The notes under the pieces: model-generated
Database searches by the model: none
What the model saw: the letters and a program-made list of their open reading frames with translations, nothing else
What the model was told of the DNA's origin: nothing
Assembly: GCF_002836945.1 (NCBI RefSeq)
Contig: NZ_NIJM01000023.1
Coordinates: 1 to 64,000, forward strand
Length of the DNA: 64,000 bases
Reading direction: 5' to 3'
Source of the DNA: Shewanella chilikensis
Lineage (GTDB): Bacteria > Pseudomonadota > Gammaproteobacteria > Enterobacterales > Shewanellaceae
Translations under genes and position numbers: made by a program
Shown here: piece after piece, positions 28,282 through 38,010 of the stretch
Layout of the letters: the number at the start of each line of letters is the position of its first letter
Position numbering within the stretch: position 1 is the first letter of the stretch

Positions 28282-30879
28282 GTGCTAGAAGCATATCGTA
28301 AACACGTCGAAGAGCGTGCTGCTGAGGGCGTAGTCCCTAAGCCATTGGATGCACATCAAGTGGCTGAGCTTGTTGAATTAGTGAAAAACCCACCTGCAGG
28401 CGAAGAAGAATTTATTCTTAACCTGCTCGAAAATCGTATTCCCCCAGGTGTTGATGAAGCCGCCTATGTTAAGGCCGGTTTCCTGGATGCCGTTGCCAAG
28501 GGTGAGGTGAAATCGCCAATCCTGAGCGCCGAGCGTGCGCTGGAACTCTTGGGCACCATGCAGGGCGGTTACAATATCGAACCCCTGATCCGCCAATTGG
28601 ACAACGAGCAGATGGCCCCGCTGGCGGTCAAGGCTCTGTCCCACACCCTGCTGATGTTCGATGCCTTCCACGATGTGGTTGAGAAGATGAAGGCGGGTAA
28701 CGCCTATGCCAAGCAAGTGGTTGAGTCCTGGGCCAATGCCGAGTGGTTCCTCAGCCGTCCCAAGCTGGCCGAGAAAATCTCTCTGACCGTATTCAAGGTC
28801 ACAGGCGAAACCAACACCGACGATCTGTCTCCGGCTCCTGATGCCTGGTCACGTCCCGATATCCCACTGCACGCTTTGGCGATGCTGAAAAACGCCCGCG
28901 ACGGTATTGAGCCGGATCAGCCAGGCGTAGTAGGGCCAATCAAGAAGATTGAAGAACTCAAAACCAAGGGCTTCCCACTGGTTTATGTGGGCGACGTGGT
29001 AGGTACAGGTTCTTCCCGTAAGTCGGCGACCAACTCTGTGCTGTGGTTCATGGGTGATGATATTCCATTCGTGCCCAACAAGCGTGCCGGTGGCTTCTGC
29101 CTCGGTGGCAAGATAGCTCCTATCTTCTTCAACACCATGGAAGATGCCGGTGCTCTGCCTATTGAGTTGGATGTGGGCAATATGGAGATGGGCGATGTTA
29201 TCGACATCTACCCTTATGCCGGTAAAGTGACCCGTCACGATAGCGACGAAGTTATCTCTGAATTCAAACTCAAGACTGATGTGCTGCTGGACGAAGTGCG
29301 TGCCGGTGGCCGTATTCCATTGATCATCGGCCGCGGTCTGACCGACAAGGCCCGTGAAGCTCTGGGTCTGGAAGCCTCCGATGTCTTCGTGCGTCCAGGT
29401 GACGTTGCCGATACCGGCAAGGGTTACACCCTGGCGCAGAAGATGGTAGGTAAGGCCTGTGGCGTAGAAGGTATCCGTCCTGGCCAATACTGTGAACCCA
29501 AGATGACTTCTGTCGGTTCTCAGGACACTACCGGCCCTATGACTCGTGACGAGCTAAAAGACTTGGCCTGTCTCGGTTTCAGTGCTGATTTGACCATGCA
29601 GTCTTTCTGTCACACTGCCGCTTATCCCAAGCCTGTTGACGTAAATACTCACCACACTCTGCCTGACTTCATCATGAACCGCGGTGGTGTTTCCCTGCGT
29701 CCTGGTGACGGTGTTATTCACTCCTGGCTGAACCGCATGCTGCTGCCTGATACCGTAGGTACAGGTGGTGACTCGCACACCCGTTTCCCAATCGGTATCT
29801 CTTTCCCAGCCGGTTCCGGCCTGGTGGCTTTTGCCGCCGCTACCGGTGTTATGCCACTGGATATGCCTGAGTCTGTGCTGGTGCGCTTCAAGGGCAAGAT
29901 GCAGCCTGGTATCACTCTGCGTGATCTGGTGCATGCGATTCCGCACAAGGCCATCGAAATGGGTCTGCTGACCGTTGAGAAGAAGGGCAAGAAGAATATC
30001 TTCTCCGGCCGTATCCTCGAAATCGAAGGTCTGGAGCACCTCAAGGTTGAGCAGGCATTCGAACTGTCTGATGCGTCTGCCGAGCGTTCTGCCGCCGGTT
30101 GTACCATCAAGCTGGATAAAGATCCTATCATCGAGTACCTGAACTCCAACATAGTCATGCTCAAGTGGATGATTGCCGAAGGCTACGGCGACCGTCGTAC
30201 CATAGAACGTCGTATCAAGGGCATGGAAGAGTGGTTGGCGAACCCTGAACTGATGGAAGCCGACAAGGATGCCGAGTATTCAGCGGTTATTGAGATCGAT
30301 CTGAATGAGATCAAAGAGCCTATTCTGTGTGCACCGAACGATCCCGATGACGCCGTATTGCTGTCTCAGGTAGCCAACACTCAGATTGATGAAGTGTTTG
30401 TCGGTTCCTGTATGACCAACATAGGCCACTTCCGCGCCACGGGTAAGATGCTGGACAAGTTCGCCAAGACGCTGCCTACTCGTCTGTGGATTGCTCCGCC
30501 AACCAAGATGGATAAGGATCAGCTGACCGAAGAAGGTTACTACGGTATCTTCGGCCGCGTCGGTGCCCGTATTGAGATCCCCGGTTGTTCTCTGTGTATG
30601 GGTAACCAGGCGCGGGTTGCTGAAGGTGCGACCGTGGTGTCGACTTCTACCCGTAACTTCCCGAACCGCCTGGGTACGGGGGCCAATGTGTACCTGGCCT
30701 CTGCCGAGCTGGCTGCCGTTGCAGCGCTGTTGGGACGTTTGCCAAGCCCTGAAGAGTATCAGGAATATGCCAAGGAACTGGACGCAACAGCGGCCGATAC
30801 CTACAGATACCTGAACTTCGACCAACTGGAGTCTTACACCAAGAAGGCCGGTGAAGTGATCTTCCAGTCAGCGGTTTAA
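28282..30879 (+). CDS. acnB: Aconitate hydratase B / 2-methylisocitrate dehydratase
   Basis: An 865-residue [4Fe-4S] TCA-cycle enzyme interconverting citrate and isocitrate; AcnB also acts in the methylcitrate route and as an RNA-binding protein in its iron-free form. The layout is the AcnB one: an N-terminal HEAT-like domain, then the swivel domain, then the cluster domains. Cluster cysteines are visible in [11 protein letters not shown] and [12 protein letters not shown]. The start is GTG at 28282, preceded by AGAGGA at 9 bases; the N-terminal [16 protein letters not shown] is the expected one. Codon bias indicates high expression. Confidence 0.96.
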   Translation: MLEAYRKHVEERAAEGVVPKPLDAHQVAELVELVKNPPAGEEEFILNLLENRIPPGVDEAAYVKAGFLDAVAKGEVKSPILSAERALELLGTMQGGYNIEPLIRQLDNEQMAPLAVKALSHTLLMFDAFHDVVEKMKAGNAYAKQVVESWANAEWFLSRPKLAEKISLTVFKVTGETNTDDLSPAPDAWSRPDIPLHALAMLKNARDGIEPDQPGVVGPIKKIEELKTKGFPLVYVGDVVGTGSSRKSATNSVLWFMGDDIPFVPNKRAGGFCLGGKIAPIFFNTMEDAGALPIELDVGNMEMGDVIDIYPYAGKVTRHDSDEVISEFKLKTDVLLDEVRAGGRIPLIIGRGLTDKAREALGLEASDVFVRPGDVADTGKGYTLAQKMVGKACGVEGIRPGQYCEPKMTSVGSQDTTGPMTRDELKDLACLGFSADLTMQSFCHTAAYPKPVDVNTHHTLPDFIMNRGGVSLRPGDGVIHSWLNRMLLPDTVGTGGDSHTRFPIGISFPAGSGLVAFAAATGVMPLDMPESVLVRFKGKMQPGITLRDLVHAIPHKAIEMGLLTVEKKGKKNIFSGRILEIEGLEHLKVEQAFELSDASAERSAAGCTIKLDKDPIIEYLNSNIVMLKWMIAEGYGDRRTIERRIKGMEEWLANPELMEADKDAEYSAVIEIDLNEIKEPILCAPNDPDDAVLLSQVANTQIDEVFVGSCMTNIGHFRATGKMLDKFAKTLPTRLWIAPPTKMDKDQLTEEGYYGIFGRVGARIEIPGCSLCMGNQARVAEGATVVSTSTRNFPNRLGTGANVYLASAELAAVAALLGRLPSPEEYQEYAKELDATAADTYRYLNFDQLESYTKKAGEVIFQSAV

Positions 30880-31003
30880 GTTATTGCATAGATTATCGCA
30901 ATAACCTAAGTCAGCTCATGGAACTCAATGCCAATAGCTATAGAGGCTTAACGGTTTCCGGGAGCTGACGCAAAACCCCACTAACTTTGTTAGTGGGGTT
31001 TTT
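30880..31003 (+). terminator. Structured acnB 3' region ending in an intrinsic terminator
   Basis: Immediately after the stop codon, GTTATTGC (30880-30887) pairs with GCAATAAC (30898-30905). GTCAGCTC (30910-30917) can pair with GAGCTGAC (30962-30969) across about 44 bases. The last hairpin, AAAACCCCACTAAC with its complement at 30989-31002, is followed by TTTT and is a strong terminator. Confidence 0.85.
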
Positions 31004-31316
31004 CTATGTTAGCTGAAGCGTTCGGGAAGATGCGAATAGCTACTCATGGCACCCTCATTGAAAGAGGGCGAAGCTTACAAAGCGGTTTGTTGTGTGCCGA
31101 TCACGCCTTGATTCACATCACGAAGAAGTGGACTAAGCCTATAGGGGATAGGGAGCCGGTGAGGGTGAAACTCACTGTTCGGTGACAGAGTATCACAGTG
31201 ATAAACTGGCACCTAAACAGAAGAATATATCGCCGTGTTAACTATATGAGTATTAATGCTTATACATAACATCAAAACTCCAAGAACGGCAGTTTTATAC
31301 AGTGCGAATTACGGGA
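31004..31316. other. Gap between convergent acnB and darP
   Basis: About 310 bases with no credible reading frame and no clear terminator on the darP side. I see no repeat or RNA signature beyond a small dyad TATCAC-AG-TGATA near 31190. Confidence 0.4.
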
Positions 31317-31850
31317 TCAGTTTTCCAGTTCGCTGCGCAAATACTTGAACAGCTCGGCAGAGGACTTGGACTGAGGCCCCTTGGCCAGTTCCTTATTGGC
31401 CTGACGCACCAGTTGCCTGAGTTTTTGTCTGTCCAGTTGCGGATGTTCTTCCAGCAGGGACTGCACTTCGGCATCGCCACCATTGAGCAAACGGTCACGC
31501 AACTTCTCAAATACCTGGGCCTTGGCGGCCGCTTCGTTGTTCTTGTTCAGCACCCGCTCAAGCGAGGTTTGAATCGCCTCAAGATCTTCGTTGCGCATCA
31601 GCTTGCCGATAAACTGCAACTGACGACGGAAGGCCTCGGTATTGGGCTTGATGTTCTTGGTTTGCATGATGGCATCAAACAGGGACTCACCCAGCTCAAT
31701 TTTGGCCAACTGACTCTTGCTCAGCGCTGCCAGCTGTTTGCCCAGATCCTGAGCCTCTTCACTGTCGCGTTTGAGCGAGGTCTTGCTGATATAGTCCTCG
31801 TCCTCATCATAAGGCTGTTTAAAATGCTCTGAATCGCCAACTATTTTCAT
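31317..31850 (-). CDS. darP: Ribosome-biogenesis factor DarP (YjgA)
   Basis: A 177-residue highly charged, helical protein with the family hallmarks: an acidic N-terminal region with KTSLKRDSEEAQDLGKQL, then LRRQLQFIGKLMR-type helices and a C-terminal ELFKYLRSEL. DarP (DUF615) binds 50S precursors and helps peptidyl-transferase-centre maturation in Escherichia coli. It diverges from pmbA, the usual gammaproteobacterial pair. Confidence 0.93.
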   Translation of the reverse strand: MKIVGDSEHFKQPYDEDEDYISKTSLKRDSEEAQDLGKQLAALSKSQLAKIELGESLFDAIMQTKNIKPNTEAFRRQLQFIGKLMRNEDLEAIQTSLERVLNKNNEAAAKAQVFEKLRDRLLNGGDAEVQSLLEEHPQLDRQKLRQLVRQANKELAKGPQSKSSAELFKYLRSELEN

Positions 31851-31998
31851 AAAGTCTTTCCTCTGATACTGGCGCTGATTGTAGCATCCCCCTTGGCGCT
31901 TCGTCTTCTACGGCAGCAAAATTGATCTGTCGTGGTTATGTGAATAAAGCCGGCTTTTGTTATGCTAGGGGCAGTTTAGCCAATTCAAGAGTAAACCT

Positions 31999-33342
31999 GT
32001 GTCTGCAAATTTTATTGATAGTGAACTGAGTGCGTTGAAAGACGCGGTGGCGATGGCGCTGGAGTATGCCAATAGCCTGGGCACCAGTGCTGCCGAGGTG
32101 GCCATCAGCAAGCAACAGGGTCTGAGTGTTTCCACTCGCCTCAAAGAGGTGGAAACCGTCGAATTCAACAAGGATGGCGCGCTGGGGATCACCCTGTATC
32201 GCGATGGACACAAGGGCAGTTCTTCCACTTCGGATCTGTCGCCGGAGGCGATTCGCCAGGCGGTTAAGGCCGCCGATGGTATCGCCCGCTATACCAGTGA
32301 AGACCCTGCCAGCGGGTTGGCCGACTCTGAGTTGATGGCGAAAGATTTTCCCGATCTGGATCTCTATCATCCCCGTCACACCAGCCCGGAAGAGTTGGCC
32401 GAGTTGGCCATTCGCGCCGAAGCTGCAGCGCTGGACAGAGACCCGAGGATCAAGAATTCGGATGGTGCCAGTGCCAACGCCCACAACAGCGTCAAGGTCT
32501 ATGGCAACAGCCATGGTTTCCTGCAGGGTTACTGCAGCTCGCGCTACAGCCTGAGCTGTGTGGTGATTGGCGCCGAAGAAAACGGCGATATGCAGCGCGA
32601 CTATGACTATGGTATCAACCGCCGCTTCGACGCCTTGTTGAGCCCGGAGCAGGTGGGGATTAAGGCCGCCGATAAGACGGTTGCCCGTCTCGGTGCCCGC
32701 AAACTGGCAACCGGCAAAATGTCCGTGCTATTTGCGCCCGAAGTGGCCACAGGTCTGGTGGGGCATCTGGTCAGCGCCATCAGTGGCTCAAGCCTGTATC
32801 GCAAGTCCAGCTTTCTGCAGGATGCTATCCACACCCGGATTTTCCCTGAATGGTTCAGCATTGCCGAGCAGCCGCATCTCAAGGGTGCCCTGGCCAGTGC
32901 CAACTATGACAGCGAAGGGGTCGCGACCCGTGAGCGGGACATAGTCCGTGACGGCATACTGGAGAGTTATCTGCTGACCAGTTACTCGGCGCGCAAGCTG
33001 GGACTGGTCAATACCGGCCATGCCGGCGGCATCTATAACTGGACGCTGGCCGATACCGGCCACAGTTTTGATGAGTTGGTGCGTTCCATGAGCCGGGGGA
33101 TCATAGTCACTGAGGTGATGGGCCAAGGCGTGAATATGGTCACCGGCGACTATTCCCGCGGCGCCGCCGGTTTCTATGTCGAGCATGGCGAAATCCAGTT
33201 CCCGGTCGAGGAGATCACCATAGCCGGTAACCTGAAGCAGATGTACCGCTCCATGCAGGCGGTTTCCAGCGACAGGGATTTGCGCTCCAGCATCCGTACC
33301 GGGGCAATCTTGCTCGATGAGATGAAGATAGCCGGTAACTGA
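31999..33342 (+). CDS. pmbA: TldE/PmbA metalloprotease subunit
   Basis: A 447-residue partner of TldD. The TldD-TldE heterodimer trims peptides such as microcin B17 precursor and CcdA; the catalytic HExxxH is in TldD, and as expected this protein lacks it. Typical features are the late block SRGIIVTEVMGQGVNMVTGDYSRGAAGFYVE (partial here) and GNLKQMY. The start is GTG at 31999 with AAGAGT upstream. tldD is not in this window. Confidence 0.93.
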   Translation: MSANFIDSELSALKDAVAMALEYANSLGTSAAEVAISKQQGLSVSTRLKEVETVEFNKDGALGITLYRDGHKGSSSTSDLSPEAIRQAVKAADGIARYTSEDPASGLADSELMAKDFPDLDLYHPRHTSPEELAELAIRAEAAALDRDPRIKNSDGASANAHNSVKVYGNSHGFLQGYCSSRYSLSCVVIGAEENGDMQRDYDYGINRRFDALLSPEQVGIKAADKTVARLGARKLATGKMSVLFAPEVATGLVGHLVSAISGSSLYRKSSFLQDAIHTRIFPEWFSIAEQPHLKGALASANYDSEGVATRERDIVRDGILESYLLTSYSARKLGLVNTGHAGGIYNWTLADTGHSFDELVRSMSRGIIVTEVMGQGVNMVTGDYSRGAAGFYVEHGEIQFPVEEITIAGNLKQMYRSMQAVSSDRDLRSSIRTGAILLDEMKIAGN

Positions 33343-33370
33343 GTTGGCAAACGGCTAAAAACGCTTGGAA

Positions 33371-33397
33371 AAAGCCCGCTGTCAATGCGGGCTTTTG
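33371..33397. terminator. Hairpin after pmbA, bidirectional
   Basis: AAAGCCCGC and GCGGGCTTT pair across a 7-base loop (TGTCAAT) with a T run on both strands. It serves pmbA and possibly the convergent gene ending at 33440. Confidence 0.82.
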
Positions 33398-33439
33398 GGC
33401 ATGTTCATTTTTATCAAAACGTTACGGGCTTATTGGGCA

Positions 33440-33787
33440 TCATGCAGGGTGATATGCTTCCTCACCCGAGTCACTATCCTCAAAGTTGAGTGGCAGATAT
33501 TGGCTGAGCTCTTTTAAGTTATTGCAGATACTGTGGGCTCTCTGTTCATCCCCTTGATGCAAGATGGTGAACATATGTTGCAGTGCCATGGCATTAAGAT
33601 AGTCCCGGTGAACCGGCGGGAAGATTTCGGCATCGATTTTCGCCCGCTGCAGGCGCTTGTTTATCGCTTGTTGACTGCTGAGCAGCACCAGTTCCAGCGC
33701 GGTTTTCAAGTGCTGTTCCTCTTCGGCCATCAAGTTCATGGCCAAGTCCAACTGTGCCTGTGGCGTTAACGGCTTACGGGAAAACAT
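33440..33787 (-). CDS. Unknown 115-residue helical protein
   Basis: I do not recognise this family. It begins MFSRKPLTPQAQLDLAMNLM, is helical and Glu/Leu/Gln-rich without a signal peptide, membrane segment or cysteine-rich site (one Cys), and ends with an acidic tail (NFEDSDSGEEAYHPA). It is monocistronic, facing pmbA. Coding use of the frame over the whole length and the location in a conserved neighbourhood favour a real gene, likely a Shewanella-lineage protein. Confidence 0.65.
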   Translation of the reverse strand: MFSRKPLTPQAQLDLAMNLMAEEEQHLKTALELVLLSSQQAINKRLQRAKIDAEIFPPVHRDYLNAMALQHMFTILHQGDEQRAHSICNNLKELSQYLPLNFEDSDSGEEAYHPA

Positions 33788-33886
33788 CTGATTAACTCTT
33801 TACGGCCAAAAACGCCAGTGTACCCCTGGCATGCTGGACTCAGGCTGAACCACAGGGACTAGAGCCCTTGTTTAGGCTTAGGGGAA

Positions 33887-34732
33887 CTAAGGCGTCGCAG
33901 CAGGCTGTGATACCTGTTGCATATAGTCTTGATAACGCCGCTCGGTTTCCCCGCTGTTGGCCATTTGAGACAAGACTTGCTGTAGTGCGTAGGCTATGCT
34001 GCCTGCTTGTAATTCCCAAGGGCTGTTGTCAATGGATATCGGCTTGGCGGCGACATAATTGGGGTTTACGTCGGCGCTGAAATAACGGCTCTTGCGTGAG
34101 AAGCCCAGGTGACCTGGCCGCCAGTTATCGCAGCAGTTGGGATGCAGTTTTAGCCCGTGCTGAGGATGATTTTGCAGCCAGTACCTCAGGGTTGATTCAT
34201 CGTAGACATAGAAATCCCCTTGATGCTGTGTGAGAAAGGCTATCGCGGAGTCTGTGCTCATGTCCGGTGGCTTGCGCACTATCAATTTGTTTGGTAAACC
34301 ACCCAGCTGATAGCTACCGGGGGAGATCAGCAGCACCAATTGTTTATCCACCAATTGCTGCAGCGAAGTGATGTCAGTCAAGTCGTCGCGGCTGACGCCT
34401 ATATAGCGTTCAGACAGGCCGTTAACGATAAAATGTGCATAGTTGTGGCGTTCTTTGGAGAAGGCCAACCCAGGGTAAAAGTCGATATTGCCCTTGGCGA
34501 TTTCCCGTAGAATACGCTTTTTCGGTGCTCGCACTACCTTAAGACTACAACCTATTCTCGCTGCTGCCTCTTGATAGAGGTTGAGATAGAGGCCGCTGTT
34601 ATCCGGTGCTTCAGCAATATAGGGTGGCCGGGCGTTGGTGCGATATCCCATGGTTAACTCACAATTTTCTGTGGCAAACACTTGTGCCGCACAAACGAGC
34701 GTCAGCAGTGTCAAACAGAACTTGATGATCAA
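33887..34732 (-). CDS. Periplasmic solute-binding protein, family 3-like
   Basis: A 281-residue secreted protein: signal peptide at residues 1-20 (cleavage near VFA-TE), then a bilobal fold with the SBP_bac_3 pattern (MGYRTNARPPYI, LYLNLYQEAAARIGC, LREIAKGNIDFYPGLAFS). No transporter permease or ATPase genes are adjacent, so it could be an orphan binding protein or sensor input. Ligand is unknown; amino-acid-like ligands are usual for the family. Confidence 0.75.
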   Translation of the reverse strand: MIIKFCLTLLTLVCAAQVFATENCELTMGYRTNARPPYIAEAPDNSGLYLNLYQEAAARIGCSLKVVRAPKKRILREIAKGNIDFYPGLAFSKERHNYAHFIVNGLSERYIGVSRDDLTDITSLQQLVDKQLVLLISPGSYQLGGLPNKLIVRKPPDMSTDSAIAFLTQHQGDFYVYDESTLRYWLQNHPQHGLKLHPNCCDNWRPGHLGFSRKSRYFSADVNPNYVAAKPISIDNSPWELQAGSIAYALQQVLSQMANSGETERRYQDYMQQVSQPAATP

Positions 34733-34918
34733 AGAATAACTCCTCCGGGTGGGGCTAACGCAGGCTGAATAATACGGCGGGTTGCTAGCATAGGTAAAAT
34801 ACTCGTGATATTTTCCTGGAGCCGATACTTGGTTATTTTAATAAAAGAGGATAATATTTGCGCGATTTTTGTCCGGTATGGCTGGGCAAGTCTCATCCAA
34901 TTGAAATAAGGAGCCGAT

Positions 34919-35143
34919 ATGGCCAAACATATTAAGCAGACCGCACTGCTGGAGCATGAATCCGGTCGTGGACAGATCAAAGATAACGCCCTCAAGGCGG
35001 TGGTGACCAGTTCACTGTTTCGCTGTCGCAGCGAGAAGCCGAAGAAGGGCAAAGGATCATACAGTCGTAAAGGACGCAATGGAAAGGGGCAACAGGGTGT
35101 TGCCCCTTTTGATTTTATGACTCTAATCTTTTCACCCTGCTGA
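34919..35143 (+). CDS. arfA: Alternative ribosome-rescue factor A
   Basis: A 74-residue protein matching ArfA: GQIKDNALKAV at 18-28, then SLFRCR and the basic KKGKGSYSRKGRNG at 42-55. ArfA recruits release factor 2 to ribosomes stalled at mRNA 3' ends, a backup for tmRNA. A 12-bp hairpin (35083-35109) lies inside the reading frame over residues 55-64, so most mRNA should end there without a stop codon. The residues beyond it (about 64-74) are hydrophobic, like the tail that destabilises full-length ArfA in Escherichia coli. A strong AAGGAG site precedes the ATG. Confidence 0.9.
   Translation: MAKHIKQTALLEHESGRGQIKDNALKAVVTSSLFRCRSEKPKKGKGSYSRKGRNGKGQQGVAPFDFMTLIFSPC
35083..35110. terminator. 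Hairpin inside arfA coding sequence, RNase III site or terminator
   Basis: AAAGGGGCAACA and TGTTGCCCCTTT form a perfect 12-bp stem around a GGG loop, followed by TGATTTT. It falls before the arfA stop codon, so cleavage or termination here yields non-stop arfA mRNA. It may also terminate rimO, which ends at 35181 on the other strand. Confidence 0.85.
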
Positions 35144-35180
35144 CACCTCAAGAAAGGTTTCTCCAAGGTGTTGGGAGAGT

Positions 35181-36605
35181 TTATTCCGGCATTTGCACCA
35201 GTTCGGCCCACAGATCGTGCTCATCAGAATGAGTGATCAGTGCGCGCACCATGTCCCCTGGGCTCAGTTCCACTTCCCCGTTTAAGAATACCATGCCGTC
35301 GATTTCAGGCGCATCGGCATAGCAGCGGCCAATGGCGCCTTCCTCGTCCACATCATCGATGAGGACATCCAGCTCACGGCCTACCAGGCGCGCCAGCCGC
35401 TCGGCACTGATCTCGGCCTGCACCTGCATGAAACGCTCATAGCGGTCCTGCTTGACCTCTTCACTGATAAGCTCGGCCAAGGTATTGGCCACGGCGCCAT
35501 CGACTTCCGAGTACTTGAAGCAGCCTACGCGGTCCAGCCTTGCTTCACGCAGGAAGTCCAGCAGGATTTCGAAATCCTCTTCGGTTTCACCGGGGAAGCC
35601 AACGATAAAGGTTGAGCGGATCACCAGATCCGGGCAGATCTCACGCCATTTCTTGATGGCGTCCAACTGGCGGTCGACCCGGCCGGGACGCTTCATCATC
35701 TTGAGCACGCGAGGGCTGGCATGCTGCAGCGGCAGATCCAGATAGGGCAGGATCAGTCCTTCGGCCATCAGCGGGATCAGCTCATCGACCCAAGGGTAAG
35801 GGTAGACATAGTGCAGGCGTACCCACACACCCATCTTACCCAGATGGCGGGCCAGGGTAGTGATATCCTGCTTCACCGGCATGCCGTTCCAGAAATCGGT
35901 GCGGCCGCCCTTGTCTTTGCCGTATGCCGAGGTGTCCTGGCTGACGACCAGAATTTCCTGAACCCCGCTTTCCACCAGGCGTTTGGCTTCATCCAGTACG
36001 CTGCCGACACTGCGGCTGTCCAGATCGCCCCTCAGCGCCGGAATGATGCAGAAGGTACAGCGGTTGTCGCAGCCTTCGGAAATCTTCAGGTAGGCATAAT
36101 GCTTGGGGGTCAGCTTAACCCCGGCTTGCGGGATCAGCGAGGTGAAGGGGTTGTGCTCCGGCTTGGGCACATATTTGTGCACATGGTTCAGCACGGCTTC
36201 ATAGCTGTGGGGGCCGGTGATCTCCAGTACATCCGGATGCACTTCGCGGATCTGGTTTTCCTTGGCGCCCAGGCAGCCGGTGACTATCACCTTGCCGTTT
36301 TCTTCCAGCGCTTCACGCACAGCATCCAGCGACTCTTCCACCGCGGCATCAATAAAGCCACAGGTGTTGACTATTACCAGGTCGGCATTGTCATAGCTGT
36401 TGGTAACCTCATAGCCGTCGATGCGCAGTTGGGTGAGGATCCGCTCGGAATCCACCAGGTTCTTGGGGCAGCCCAGGCTGACAAAGCCGATGCGATTGCC
36501 GCTGGTTTGGGCCTCGGCAGGGCTGTTTTCCTGTGCCAGAGTCTTGGCCGGAGTGTCCAGAGTCGTGGTCTGCTTGGGATCAAATATGTCGACTGATTTC
36601 TTCAA
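35181..36605 (-). CDS. rimO: Ribosomal protein S12 methylthiotransferase RimO
   Basis: A 474-residue radical-SAM enzyme that adds a methylthio group to Asp89 of ribosomal protein S12. Three parts are visible: the UPF0004 domain with cluster cysteines in [19 protein letters not shown] and VTGCLGAKE; the radical-SAM motif [11 protein letters not shown]; and a C-terminal TRAM domain (about 405-472). An N-terminal extension of about 37 residues precedes the first conserved block, as is usual in Shewanella. It is likely monocistronic. Confidence 0.95.
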   Translation of the reverse strand: MKKSVDIFDPKQTTTLDTPAKTLAQENSPAEAQTSGNRIGFVSLGCPKNLVDSERILTQLRIDGYEVTNSYDNADLVIVNTCGFIDAAVEESLDAVREALEENGKVIVTGCLGAKENQIREVHPDVLEITGPHSYEAVLNHVHKYVPKPEHNPFTSLIPQAGVKLTPKHYAYLKISEGCDNRCTFCIIPALRGDLDSRSVGSVLDEAKRLVESGVQEILVVSQDTSAYGKDKGGRTDFWNGMPVKQDITTLARHLGKMGVWVRLHYVYPYPWVDELIPLMAEGLILPYLDLPLQHASPRVLKMMKRPGRVDRQLDAIKKWREICPDLVIRSTFIVGFPGETEEDFEILLDFLREARLDRVGCFKYSEVDGAVANTLAELISEEVKQDRYERFMQVQAEISAERLARLVGRELDVLIDDVDEEGAIGRCYADAPEIDGMVFLNGEVELSPGDMVRALITHSDEHDLWAELVQMPE

Positions 36606-36838
36606 GAGCTGTTTTCCGCAATGCTAAAGCTGATGGAGCACGCTTGGGTGCCGGTAAAATTGGCGGCGATTATACCTCAGCCATAGAAAAGGTACAGTTG
36701 GGCTGGTTAATTTATGTTCTATGTTGCCATCTCGGTTGCCGCTTCAAAACGTCGTTGAAAAATTTTTTGATTTTTTAACCCTTTTGTCAGCTGGCTGCGT
36801 TTCTATGGTCAACGAAGCGAACTTTTTGGAGAACCAAG

Positions 36839-37546
36839 ATGAAAAAATCTCTGCTGAATCTGGCGCTGATAGGCGCACTGTTACCCGCTACTCTGATGAG
36901 CCACTCGGTACTGGCCCAGGATAGACCTCTGCTGGAAACTACAGGCGTCAGCCAGATACAGGTTGAGCCCGATATGGCCGAAATCAATGTTGAAGTGTCA
37001 TTAAGCGAATCTGATGCCAAGGCGGCCAAGGCCGCATCCGACCAAGCGGTGGCCGCTTTTATCGAGCGCCTGCTCAAGGCTGGGGTCGCCAAGGAGTCGA
37101 TTGCCGCCGCCAATCTGAATCTGCAACCTGAGTATGTTTACCTCAAGGACAAGGCGCCCGAGCTCAAGGGCTATCGCGCCAGTCGCAGTGTGACAGTGTT
37201 GGTGAAACAGTTGGATCAGCTCAACCCCATACTGGACTCGGCGCTAATAGGCGGGATCAACAAGGTGAACCAGATTAACCTTAAGTCCAGTAAAGAAGCC
37301 GAGATGCGCAAGCAGGCGCGGCAGGCGGCCATTGAAGATGCCAAGCAAAAGGCCAGTGAGCTGGCAGCCGGATTCGGCGAGAAACTCGATGGCGTCTGGT
37401 CGATTCGTTATTTCGACCAAGGCCCGGTGCGTCCTGTGATGTACAAGGCCGCCATGATGGCCGAAGGCGCTATCAACCAGAGCTATGAGTATGGCCAGGT
37501 AACTTTCTCCGACAGGGTCGAGGTCAGCTACAAGCTGCGTGACTGA
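36839..37546 (+). CDS. Periplasmic SIMPL-domain protein (YggE-like)
   Basis: A 235-residue secreted protein: signal peptide at residues 1-26 (cleavage after VLA), then a SIMPL/DUF541 domain with the usual GVSQIQVEPDMAEINVEVS start and the C-terminal FSDRVEVSYKL strand. Escherichia coli YggE affects oxidative stress tolerance; the molecular role is unclear. Ribosome-binding site TTGGAGAA lies 6 bases upstream. A 464-base gap with a riboswitch follows. Confidence 0.88.
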   Translation: MKKSLLNLALIGALLPATLMSHSVLAQDRPLLETTGVSQIQVEPDMAEINVEVSLSESDAKAAKAASDQAVAAFIERLLKAGVAKESIAAANLNLQPEYVYLKDKAPELKGYRASRSVTVLVKQLDQLNPILDSALIGGINKVNQINLKSSKEAEMRKQARQAAIEDAKQKASELAAGFGEKLDGVWSIRYFDQGPVRPVMYKAAMMAEGAINQSYEYGQVTFSDRVEVSYKLRD

Positions 37547-37710
37547 AGTAAGCATTTGGGGGAGCCGGTAGCTCGCTGATGGGGCAAAGCGCTTTTTAAC
37601 CGTGGCTCATGAACAAGCGGTGCCGGTATTTGTAGGCCGTGACATGAGTCACTTACCCTGGGCTTAATGCCCGCCGGGCGGGATATTTACCGCCAGAGGC
37701 ACAATCCGGC

Positions 37711-37738
37711 TTGCTATTGGGGCCGTGATAGTTAGAAT
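37711..37738 (+). promoter_or_regulatory. Candidate promoter of the lysine-riboswitch transcript
   Basis: TTGCTA (37711-37716) and TAGAAT (37733-37738) with a 16-base spacer put the start of transcription near 37745, about 10 bases before the riboswitch aptamer. Confidence 0.55.
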
Positions 37739-37755
37739 GCCAGTCGAATACCTTT

Positions 37756-37916
37756 GAGTAGAGGCGCGCTGCCTAAGAGTAACCGGGAAGAGGGTGATGC
37801 CTTTGAGGCCCGGGGAAAGGAGTCGGCGCCGAAGTAGCCAGGCCATCGAACCTGACTGCTGGTTCTGTATCTAACAGGTGCAGGACTGCCATAGTCATCC
37901 ACTATGGAGCGCTACC
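37756..37916 (+). ncRNA. Lysine riboswitch (L box) aptamer
   Basis: The RNA has the conserved L-box landmarks in order: a 5' P1 strand GTAGAGGCGCG, an AGTAA internal-loop element, GAGGGTGATGCCTTTGAGGC, GGCGCCGAAG, CTGGTTCTGTATC, CAGGACTGCCATAGTC, and the closing TGGAGCGCTAC that pairs with the 5' strand. The following 95 bases form the expression platform up to the ATG at 38011. It should repress the downstream transporter when lysine is abundant. Confidence 0.9.
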
Positions 37917-37974
37917 TGAAGGAGCTGAGAAGTTTCTGCCCTCCTTGGTCTGAGTTTCTTCGATCCTATCGGTA

Positions 37975-38010
37975 GATCTCCACCTTAGTTGTTTTAGGTG
38001 TAAAGAGATC
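37975..38010 (+). promoter_or_regulatory. Hairpin sequestering the start region of the lysine transporter
   Basis: GATCTCCACCT (37975-37985) can pair with AGGTG (37996-38000) and GAGATC (38005-38010), leaving TAAA bulged. This buries both possible ribosome-binding sequences (AGGTG, GAGA) directly before the ATG. No T run follows, so the platform looks translational, not transcriptional. The switching partner is not certain; GGTAG at 37971-37975 can alternatively pair with CTACC in the P1 3' strand. Confidence 0.55.

Noticed and set aside
34729..35211. Minus-strand 160-codon frame
   Set aside because: Antisense to arfA and its hairpin; no family resemblance.
37664..37846. Minus-strand 60-codon frame
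   Set aside because: It overlaps the lysine riboswitch promoter and aptamer; the plus-strand RNA explains the region.
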